DNA of 64,000 nucleotides from Batkoa obscura (Eukaryota; Entomophthoromycota; Entomophthoromycetes; Entomophthorales; Batkoaceae). Of the stretch, positions 54,735 through 64,000 are shown piece after piece; the stretch's first letter is position 1, and each line of letters starts with the position of its first letter. The stretch is from the NCBI GenBank assembly GCA_030770535.1, contig JASVEC010000002.1, positions 496,001 through 560,000 on the forward strand, in the 5' to 3' direction. The notes below the pieces were generated by a model, which was not told where the DNA came from, made no database searches, and saw only the letters and a program-made list of their open reading frames with translations. The position numbers were made by a program, and so were the translations under genes.

Positions 54735-55198
54735 TGTGAAATCTGGTACTCAAGGTTTGGAGTCAAGGACAGCTATTGCTGGGTTGACTACACTATAAGT
54801 CGAAAGGTCTTAGTTTATGTGACTAAGATAGACTTGGATTATGAGGAATAGCATGTAATAGGTTACAAGCTATATAAGACAGATAGAATAGACAATACTA
54901 ATGTAAAATCTACGTAAAATACTATTAAGAAAACTTAGTGGCTTTATTAAATGTTCGGGATATCAGGGAATAATTCAGTTAAAAAGCCTCGAGCTATTAT
55001 GTTTTAGAATCTCTTTTATACTCCAGTAAGTATAGATATCAAAACGAGGGGAGAATATTCCTTGAGATGAAGATAGAAATTCTCATAGCAAATCAAACCA
55101 AGAACGTGGAATTGATTTTCTCTGAACTCAAGAACATAACAGCTTAGGCGATTGTTATGCTATAATTAACCATGGGACTGACAAAGCGATATTTCACA
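54735..55198 (+). mobile_element. Solo LTR-like element, copy D
   Basis: 464 bp, ends TGTGAAAT...ATTTCACA, forward. Flanked by AAAG on both sides (54731-54734 and 55199-55202), a possible 4-bp target duplication. Very similar to copy C. No coding region adjacent, as expected for a solo LTR. Confidence 0.8.
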
Positions 55199-55259
55199 AA
55201 AGTAATACAATTTAACGATAGCCTAGAAAGTTTAAAATCACTAATATAACTTGGTAATA

Positions 55260-55359
55260 TGGGGATATATTTTTGTGTTTAAGAATTTACTAACAATGTT
55301 TCCACCCAAATAGCGCTTAAAAAGTGGAAAAAATAATGAAGTCAAAAAAAACACTCCCA
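55260..55359 (+). mobile_element. MITE copy 30
   Basis: Forward orientation, ends TGGGGATA and CACTCCCA, 60 bp beyond solo LTR copy D. Confidence 0.87.
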
Positions 55360-55550
55360 TATAGTTAATTTTTAGTTAATATTTTTTTTAACTATTTCTT
55401 TTTATAGATATAGTTTTGAAAAAGCTTATTAAGCTTTCAAATACCTTGTAGTTTATAAGTTTATTTATAATATTTTTTATTAATGTTGTATTATATTAAT
55501 ACTGAATTTTACTGATAATATTTAGTATAATATTTATTTTGTATATTATA

Positions 55551-55648
55551 TGGCAGTATTTTTTTTGACTTTCATCACTTTTTCTATTTTTTAAGTCCTA
55601 TTTGGGTGGGAAAGCTATTGATAAAATTCTTAAAAAAATACATCCCTA
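55551..55648 (-). mobile_element. MITE copy 31
   Basis: Reverse orientation, ends TGGCAGTA and CATCCCTA; more diverged. Confidence 0.8.
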
Positions 55649-56537
55649 TATTAAGTTTTTTATTTAAAACTTTAATAAAATAAAAATTAAACAAATATAA
55701 ATTGATAATTTATTACTTAGATAAAAAATTTATTTATTGTTTTTAATAAATATGATTTTGACAAAAATTTTATTGTATGTTATAGAAAATTTACACAGGT
55801 TATTTTTAGTATATTAAAGACTAACTTTACAAGCCATAAAACTTGAATAATCTCTATAAAATACACTATAGTTGTATAAAGTATAAGTTTGATAGTTTAT
55901 ACAATTTAACTATTAGAGTGCATTTCAACTTATCCTTATACTGTTTTTCCACTCTATTATTTTTATAATTTACTACACATCTACTAGTTTTCTCATAAAG
56001 CTACCAATTGTTTAGCTAATATCCAGTATTTTGCTAGTGGAGTAAAATATAACTTTAAATTTAATCATTTAATAGTAAAAGCGCTGAGCTTAATAATACA
56101 AGTTCTCAGTTTTCTTTAGAAATATAACGTAAAATCAACAACAATCTTTAATTTAAAAGCATTTCTATGTTTGTAAGCAAAATTACACACATCTATGAGT
56201 CCTTTAACCATGTGTTAGAAAAAAAGGAACACAACCTGGATATTAAAACAACTAACTTTATTGAGTAATAATTTAAATAATTATTTTTATTTCTTGAATT
56301 ATGAATTTATGATACTTCGGGGTAAAATTAACATTTAAAACTGCTATGATAGAATTTCTATATTTAAAATTTTAAAGCATAGCAAATGAATATGTTTAGT
56401 ACAAAACTCATTTATCAAATTCAGTAATACAAATTAGTGGAGAAAGAAAGGGAATTAAAAGACAACTCATAAGTAAATAAAGAAATACAAATAGGCATAT
56501 ATATAAACAGAAGATGGCAAGAATACATGATTAGAAA

Positions 56538-58772
56538 ATGTTGACAACTTTAAAATTTACCGATGACATACAAGAAAGAAAATACCATGGTGATTTAACA
56601 GCCAAAGAAAACGTTTATTTAATTATAAAACAAGCGAAGCGTGAAATACCAGACTATTTTAAATCTTTCTTCCCTATATTTAGTTGGCTTCCAAATTACA
56701 ATCGTAAATGGATATTACAAGATATGATAGCTGGAATCACTGTAGGAATCATGCTTGTTCCTCAATCTTTAGCTTATGCAAAACTAGCTAATTTACCATT
56801 AGCTTATGGCTTATACACCTCTTTCATATGTCCAATTTTATATCCGCTGATGGGCACCTCTAGGGAAGTCTCTGTTGGCTCTACAGCCATGTTGTCTCTA
56901 ATAATAGGCTCTACTATTACTAGAGTAACAAAAATTAATCCTGATTTTTCACCAGTAGATATTGCAGTTGCTTTGACTTTCTTAAGCTCTATTATTACGG
57001 CTATTTTGGGAATATTTAAGTTAGGAATCATTTTAGATTTAATACCAAAACCAGTAATTATGGGCTTTACTTCGGGTGCTGCTTTAACAATTATTTTAAC
57101 TCAAGTGCCTACCCTCCTTGGAATTCCAAATGTATCTTCAAGTGATTCAACTACAACTGTTATTTATAACTTATTTTCGAATATTCCTAAACTTGACTGG
57201 GTAGATTTAGTGTTTGGTTTGTGTTCTTTATCATTTATATTTACTTTGAATTTTGTATCTAAAACTCTAAGTCCAAAGTACCCAGTTATGAGATTCTTAA
57301 AAGGGCTTTCAATTGGTTTAACTGTGTTGATATTTACAATCATTTCGTTTGTGGTGTTTAAAACTCGACCCGATTTTGATTTGAAAATCGTTAAAACGGT
57401 ACCCCAAGGCTTTGGTTATATAGGAACGCCCAACCTTGACCCCAAGCTGTTAGCTGAAGTTTCTCTTGATTTATTGCCTGTGATTTTAATTGGGGTTTTA
57501 GAACATGTAGCTTTATGTAAAGCTTTTGCAAGACAAGCTAGTTATCAAATCTCATCTTCTCAGGAGTTATTTGCCTTAGGAGTCAGCAATTTATGCGCTT
57601 CATTCTTTTCAGCCTATCCTGCCACCGGCTCTTTTACAGGATCTGCCATAGTCGCACAATCAGGAGTTCATACCCCATTGGCTAGCTCTTTTACAGGAAT
57701 AGTTGTATTAATGGCAATAAGCTTCCTTACACCAGCCTTTTTTTATATCCCAAATGCTACTTTGGCTGCAATTATTGTTGTTTCGGCTTCTTCATTAATA
57801 TCTTCCTATAAGACTGTTTTTCATTTATGGAAAATTCAGCCTATGGATTGTTTAGTTTTTCTATTAGCAGCATTCGCTACATTCTTTGCAGGAACTGAGA
57901 TCGGTATTGGATCTTCCTTAGGCTTAGCTTTTTTAGTATTAATCTATCGCATTGCACGTCCACACCTTTATTTATTATCTCAAGTTATTAATCGAACCAA
58001 TGTATTTATTGACCATAAACATCCAGCTTATGACACTAAGTTTCCATTGCCTGGTGTTTTAATTTTCAAACCTCAAGAGTCTTTAATCTTTCCTAATATT
58101 GATTACTTTAAAACTTGTATTTTAGATTTAGTCCTAGAAGCTACTAAAAGTGGTGCTCCACCTACAAAATCCGAAAATAAATTATGGTGTGAAGATTTGG
58201 AACAAAGAGGGCATAAGCTTCGTAAATTACGTGAAGAAAAGACTGGAATTGCTGCTCCAAGTGTTGATTCTTTGCCTTTACTTAAAGCAATCATTTTGGA
58301 CTTTGGCTCTGTTAATCTCATCGATTCTTCTGGACTAGAAGGTTTATTCGATATCAGAGATACCTTATCCAAATACGCCGGGGTAGAAGCACTCAACAAA
58401 TCATCTCTAGAAAACAATAAAGAGCCTAAAAAACTGGACTCTATAGAAGAAATCAATGAAGAGTTTATAGAAAGCCCAAACAATCAATTAAATGATGTTT
58501 TTTTTGAAATTCACTTTGTATCCACTCATCCTCAAGTACTTAAAGTGTTAGAATTATCTGGAATTACTACTCCAGTTGCCCCAATCATCCTTCCTTCTGT
58601 AGTAAAGCATTTAACCGCAAATACTATGTCGGTTCAAGACAGTGTAATGACTACATCTAGTCTTGCAGCAGGTATTGAACCGATTGTAAGTAATGCTTCT
58701 TTATTTGTACATCTTACAGTAGGTGATGCTGTTAAAAGAATATGTAAAAGGATGGCCAAAAGTAGATCTTAA
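56538..58772 (+). CDS. SulP-family anion permease with altered anion-site motif (SulP 3)
   Basis: A 744-aa intronless SulP/SLC26 protein. The start MLTTLKFTDDIQERKYHGDL aligns with SulP 1. The membrane half differs from SulP 1 at many residues, including two normally fixed places: SVGPTA is SVGSTA, and the anion-site motif GSFSRS is GSFTGS (Ser367 to Thr, Arg368 to Gly). In structurally studied SLC26 proteins the Ser-Arg pair lines the central anion site, so selectivity or transport ability is probably changed. From residue ~468 (last membrane helix) through the STAS domain to ~732, the protein differs from SulP 1 at only about two positions. The final residues diverge again (CKRMAKSRS). No frameshift or stop, so the gene is kept open. 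Confidence 0.92.
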   Translation: MLTTLKFTDDIQERKYHGDLTAKENVYLIIKQAKREIPDYFKSFFPIFSWLPNYNRKWILQDMIAGITVGIMLVPQSLAYAKLANLPLAYGLYTSFICPILYPLMGTSREVSVGSTAMLSLIIGSTITRVTKINPDFSPVDIAVALTFLSSIITAILGIFKLGIILDLIPKPVIMGFTSGAALTIILTQVPTLLGIPNVSSSDSTTTVIYNLFSNIPKLDWVDLVFGLCSLSFIFTLNFVSKTLSPKYPVMRFLKGLSIGLTVLIFTIISFVVFKTRPDFDLKIVKTVPQGFGYIGTPNLDPKLLAEVSLDLLPVILIGVLEHVALCKAFARQASYQISSSQELFALGVSNLCASFFSAYPATGSFTGSAIVAQSGVHTPLASSFTGIVVLMAISFLTPAFFYIPNATLAAIIVVSASSLISSYKTVFHLWKIQPMDCLVFLLAAFATFFAGTEIGIGSSLGLAFLVLIYRIARPHLYLLSQVINRTNVFIDHKHPAYDTKFPLPGVLIFKPQESLIFPNIDYFKTCILDLVLEATKSGAPPTKSENKLWCEDLEQRGHKLRKLREEKTGIAAPSVDSLPLLKAIILDFGSVNLIDSSGLEGLFDIRDTLSKYAGVEALNKSSLENNKEPKKLDSIEEINEEFIESPNNQLNDVFFEIHFVSTHPQVLKVLELSGITTPVAPIILPSVVKHLTANTMSVQDSVMTTSSLAAGIEPIVSNASLFVHLTVGDAVKRICKRMAKSRS

Positions 58773-59390
58773 CTATATAGTCAATCAGTTTTTTTGATAA
58801 ATGTCTCAATAGTCTACACTATTTGCTTTTTAATATAATATCTTCCACATTTTAACATATATGTCATAATTAAAAGCTAGTTGTATGGCTAAAACTGAAA
58901 TATAAACTAGTAGTAATTTTTTTAATCAAGTTGGGTGCTATCTCAAAAATTTGTTAAACACCTTATTAAAGAAAAGGTTAAAATTTTGAACTTATTACTT
59001 TAATATTAATAATTTTGTTATTTCATAATATTTTAAATAAAAAATATGAAGGTGCTACACCATTAAGGAAAAACCATTTATAATATTTTATTTATGTCTA
59101 AATGTTTTTTTAATTATAATTTTAAAATTACCTCTAATGTCTAAAAACAACCTGTATAATAAAAAATGCACTCTCATTATTAGGTAATAAATTCATTAAA
59201 ATGGTTTGATTTTAAAAATTAAGTTATATAATTAAATTGTATTTAATCAAAGTAAAATAAGTAAAATAAGTAAAATAATATTGAGGATAGATAAAATGTT
59301 GTCTAAAAAAAAGTACAGCTTATAAAAAAATGATATGGCTCCCCCCATATATAGTAGATGCGTTTTTGTTCTATTTTAATTGTTAACCAT
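58773..59390. other. Convergent gap
   Basis: 618 bp between the 3' ends of SulP 3 and MRPL7. A stretch at about 59340-59370 (CCCCCCATATATAGTAGATG) may be debris of MITE ends, but no core is present. Confidence 0.4.
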
Positions 59391-60188
59391 TTATTTTCTT
59401 TTATTAACTATAGGAAGTTGGAGGGCGGACATGAGAAGTCTGGCATTAGGATCACGGTAAGAAGTGGTATTAAAAACGATATTAAAACCAGAAATATTAG
59501 GTATCATATCATAAATAATTTCTAAATCTGGGAATAAACCTACAGCAGAAGGTGGGAACCCTAAAGCTAAGTTACCTGTACCATCTCCAGATTGAGAAGA
59601 GAAGCCCTCCCATTCTTTAATTCTTGGTAATACTACTTCTACTAATTTATCTAAAAATGAATACATAGCCCCACCAGTTAAAGTAACTTGGCAACCAACT
59701 GGTTGACCTTTTCGTAGTTTCCATACAGCCACATTGGATTTTGATACTACTGTAGTTGCTTTTTCGCCAGTAATAGATTGTAACATAAGGTAAGCGGAAA
59801 GCAAAGCATATTTGTTAGTGATAGCTTCTTTCATCATAAGTTGTATTTCAATCTTTTCTAATTCTGGAATATTATTTGGACCTATCAATAAATCGGAAGG
59901 TCTCTTTGGTCGAATACTACCTTTTTTATGAATAATTTTTCCATCTTCATCAAATCTAGGACCTTGAAAACTTTCTCTTTTGTATGGTTGGTTTTGAGTA
60001 GCATCTACTTCTTTTCCAGGATATTGAAACTTCATGGCCATTAAATCTTCTTGTATAACATCATAATAAAAATCTTGCAATCTATTGTATCCTATGCTAC
60101 CCCCGCTTTTCACTTTATTCGCTGCATTACTAATGCTTCTATACCCTAATCTATGTGTCAATGGTTTTAGCAGTTTTGTAAAATTCAT
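59391..60188 (-). CDS. MRPL7: Mitochondrial large-subunit ribosomal protein uL5m
   Basis: A 265-aa intronless protein on the minus strand, near the length of yeast Mrpl7 (292 aa). The first ~25 residues (MNFTKLLKPLTHRLGYRSIS) are basic and hydroxylated without acids, a mitochondrial targeting peptide. The uL5 body is clear: ATTVVSKSNVAVWKLRKGQP (N-terminal L5 fold), VGCQVTLTGGAMYSFLDKLV and LPRIKEWEGF (the most conserved uL5 block), then LGFPPSAVGLFPDLE and ISGFNIVFNT, and the end LLMSALQLPIVNKRK. It works in the central protuberance of the mitochondrial ribosome. It is divergent from RPT6 with 320 bp between the start codons. Confidence 0.93.
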   Translation of the reverse strand: MNFTKLLKPLTHRLGYRSISNAANKVKSGGSIGYNRLQDFYYDVIQEDLMAMKFQYPGKEVDATQNQPYKRESFQGPRFDEDGKIIHKKGSIRPKRPSDLLIGPNNIPELEKIEIQLMMKEAITNKYALLSAYLMLQSITGEKATTVVSKSNVAVWKLRKGQPVGCQVTLTGGAMYSFLDKLVEVVLPRIKEWEGFSSQSGDGTGNLALGFPPSAVGLFPDLEIIYDMIPNISGFNIVFNTTSYRDPNARLLMSALQLPIVNKRK

Positions 60189-60508
60189 TTTTTTATAGTT
60201 TTATTTTTTTAATTCAATTTAATTTTTTAAATTAGCTAGAATCATTTAGTATCATTATTATGGGTAAAATGGATTATTTTATTCTCCTTTAACCAATGAC
60301 TATTAATTAATGTTTGACCAATTAAATTTTAACAGAATTACTAAGCTTCCTTTCGTCATCATCTAATTGAAAAGCTATAGCTTAGAGATTTTATTTTTAT
60401 TTTTATTTAATTCAACTGATTTTTTTACGAAGCGGAGAGCAAATAAAGAAATTCAACAAAATATTACAGAAAGACAAACTCATTTTTAAAAGCAATTAAG
60501 TAAAAAAA
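60189..60508. promoter_or_regulatory. Divergent promoter between MRPL7 and RPT6
   Basis: 320 bp shared upstream region. It contains a GGTAAAATGG motif near 60263, which has the GGTGGCAAA-like look of a fungal proteasome element only very weakly. No TATA box stands out on the RPT6 side. Confidence 0.3.
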
Positions 60509-62028
<1,520 letters not shown>

Positions 62029-62422
62029 ATTTCAAGATTTTTTTATTAATGTTCCACTTATTTTTTTATTTAATTTAGAGTTTATTTTATAATGATATTA
62101 CTAATTTATACTGTTTATTATATTTAATGTGCCTATAACAAAATTTCGTTTTTGTATATTTTATATGCGCCTTTATTTTTGATATTTGTTTTAAATACAA
62201 TAATTTAAAACAAGATACTATTCTTAACTGAAACTTCTCAAAGTAAATAAACTTTTATAACATTAAAATTGAAACTTCACTTTAATTTTAAATATTATTT
62301 AAAATTTTGTTTTTTATGTTTCTAAAAATGTTATAAAAGTAAATTTTTGTTTGATAAGAACATCATAACTTGAAAGAATAAAATTATTTCTAATTTCAAT
62401 TTTTTTTATCAGATTCAATATA

Positions 62423-62523
62423 TGGGGATGTATTTTTGTGTTTAAGAGCTTTACTAATAATTTTTCCACTCGAATAGCACTTAAAGGATGGAAAAAGTAA
62501 TGAAATTAGAAAAAACATCCCTA
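62423..62523 (+). mobile_element. MITE copy 32
   Basis: Forward orientation, ends TGGGGATG and CATCCCTA, TA flanks. Confidence 0.87.
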
Positions 62524-63346
62524 TATGGAGTATGTTTTTTAGTATTTGATCAACAAAAAAGTTTTAATTTTACAGTGAACGCAAAATGAGTAAAAAAACA
62601 AAATAAGAGTGTTTCCAAATGGTTTTTTTTGATAGTTTGTGTTATATTCAGAATTTTAAAGTTTATTTAATTTTGTAATAGAAACATCATTATAAAAAAA
62701 ACTCAATCTAATAAATGAAATGCCTGTATATTGAGTAGCATTCATTTCTATTTAGTTTAATTTAGTATATTAATTTTAACTTTTAATAGCTAAATTTTAA
62801 GGTTATTAATTAAAATTTAGCTGTGTGTAAGTCAACATTGAAGATTAAAAATATATTTACTTTATTTTGATCATTATTTGATTTTTATTGAACCATTTTA
62901 ATATCTCTTTTACCGTCATTTCCTATTACATATATTATTTACTGTCAAACACATGTTTAAAAACTTCTATACTGATCCTTTTGAAATCCTTCTAATAAAA
63001 TCGATAATTTATTACAAACCTACTATTCAACACATTAAAATTATTATTTACAATCAATAATAAATAAAACCCAAGTATTAATATAATAATCTCATTAGTT
63101 TTGATAGACGTTATTTACTAAGTAAATTAATATAAAAACATCAAAATGTTTGTTTTCTTTATAAACTATTAAGTAATATTAAATGAAATTAAAAAACACT
63201 TAGTATTGACATTAATAAATATTATTATTCTTTTGGTTTTGTATTAATAAAATCAATACACCCTCACTATTTTACTTTTAAGATCTTTGAAATGAATAGC
63301 TATTGAGTCTATTTATTTGAAAATTATTAAGAATCTAAATAAAATA

Positions 63347-63444
63347 TGGAAATGTATTTTTGTGTTTAAGAACTTTACTAATAAATTTTCCAGTCATATA
63401 GTGATTAAAGATGGAAAAAGTAATGAAACCAAAAAACATCCCCA
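63347..63444 (+). mobile_element. MITE copy 33
   Basis: Forward orientation, ends TGGAAATG and CATCCCCA, core drifted (CATATAGTGATTAAAGATGG). Confidence 0.84.
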
Positions 63445-63588
63445 TATAGGGAAATATAAGAAAAAAACAACCAAAATTTTATTATTTGATAAATAATTTA
63501 TAATAGAAGATAGTGAGAAAAAGAGTGAGTTCCGCTCCTAATTCGCTAATATGTAGTGTAATCTTGTCATCAAAGTGTAACACTGTTT

Positions 63589-64000
63589 TTAAATTGTCAA
63601 AAAATGAGTATATTTCCTTGAATCTGGATGCACACTCATCTCCTTTGATTTAAAATCATTCAACTCCATTTTAATATTCATTGTATTTGCTAGATTTTGT
63701 TCCAAATAATTGACCATTCTACGGTCATATTCTTCCATTGAATAAGTTTCAAAGATAACTACAAATTCATTAAACCGAAATTCTTTCGCACATTTGCTTT
63801 TACCAAGTAAGTTTTTACAATGAGTAGAGATAGTGGAGAGCGGAGTACCATTAGATTTAGTATGCTTTTTAAATTTAAGTTCTTTTTTATCATTATTCAC
63901 TTTTAAACAACCTTTGATATTTTGTTTATCTACTTGAACTGGTACAATTTTCCCATTTTCATTTACAATATAACGATTACCCCCTTTATCTGTAGTTTCA
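63589..64000 (-). CDS. 3' part of an unknown gene, running off the right edge
   Basis: I do not recognise this gene. The minus-strand frame ending at a stop at 63589 is open without interruption to the window edge, at least 136 codons; the GTG at 63900 is internal, not a start. It reads KGGNRYIVNENGKIVPVQVD near the edge, then KGCLKVNNDKKELKFKKHTK, and later a mixed alpha/beta-looking region with two Cys (THCKNLLGKSKCAKEF), FNEFVVIFETYSMEEYDRRM and the end SRKYTHFLTI. There is no membrane helix in the visible part. The start, any introns and the N-terminal domain lie outside the window. Confidence 0.7.
   Translation of the reverse strand, partial: ETTDKGGNRYIVNENGKIVPVQVDKQNIKGCLKVNNDKKELKFKKHTKSNGTPLSTISTHCKNLLGKSKCAKEFRFNEFVVIFETYSMEEYDRRMVNYLEQNLANTMNIKMELNDFKSKEMSVHPDSRKYTHFLTI

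Larger units (their letters stand above)
53019..56537. other. Repeat-rich divergent intergenic tract
   Basis: 3.5 kb between the divergent SulP 2 and SulP 3 genes. It holds five MITEs and one solo LTR-like element; no gene seen. A TATATATAAAC box at about 56498-56508 lies ~35 nt before the SulP 3 start. Confidence 0.6.
62029..63588. other. Convergent intergenic gap with two MITEs
   Basis: 1.56 kb between RPT6 and the right-edge gene, both ending here. Holds MITE copies 32 and 33; otherwise AT-rich and featureless. Confidence 0.55.

Overview
The window is very AT-rich eukaryotic DNA with short spliceosomal introns (mostly about 40-75 nt, GT-AG). Gene content points to a fungus: VTS1, a tricalbin, an OCA/SIW14-type phosphatase homologue, SEN34, an MCP2/ADCK1-type ABC1 protein and fungal-style SulP permeases. 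COQ6 and a mitochondrial ribosomal protein show ordinary respiring mitochondria, so an AT-rich anaerobic gut fungus is unlikely. A Ral-type GTPase and the base composition suggest an early-diverging lineage (Entomophthoromycotina such as Conidiobolus would fit). That last step is inference.

Layout. 1-225: 5' end of a minus-strand gene running off the left edge. 2.1-7.4 kb: three tandem paralogues for small secreted Tyr/Gly/Pro-rich proteins with shared promoter blocks. 7.6-12.1 kb: a PML1/SNIP1 FHA protein and a long-chain acyl-CoA synthetase. 12.1-19.7 kb: a repeat-rich tract around one unknown gene with a chromodomain-like C-terminus. 19.7-26.7 kb: SulP permease 1, COQ6, a YIPF1/2-type Yip1 protein, tRNA-Leu(CAG) and a Ral GTPase. 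26.7-30.4 kb: repeats. 30.4-42.2 kb: a gene-dense block (tricalbin; then on the minus strand the MCP2-like ABC1 protein, a SIW14/OCA-type pseudophosphatase, SEN34 and VTS1). 43.5-49.8 kb: a secreted-protein gene interrupted by a small transposon, a 623-aa orphan and a membrane-anchored GH47 homologue that seems to lack catalytic residues. 50.8-58.8 kb: SulP 2 and SulP 3 around another repeat tract. 59.4-62.0 kb: divergent MRPL7 and RPT6. 63.6-64.0 kb: 3' part of an unknown gene running off the right edge.

Two repeat families fill the gaps. One is a ~100-bp MITE with ends TGGGGATG/CATCCCCA and TA target duplications; I count 33 copies in both orientations. The other is a 464-bp TG...CA element read as solo LTRs: four clear copies plus one decayed relic that itself carries a MITE.

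There is no operon logic here; genes are independent housekeeping or accessory units. The most unusual points are a near-identical 3' tract shared by SulP 1 and SulP 3 while their membrane halves differ, loss of the anion-site Ser-Arg in SulP 3, the GH47 and phosphatase homologues with missing catalytic residues, a MITE that interrupts a secreted-protein gene and may supply a splice donor, and microexons of 9 and 20 nt.
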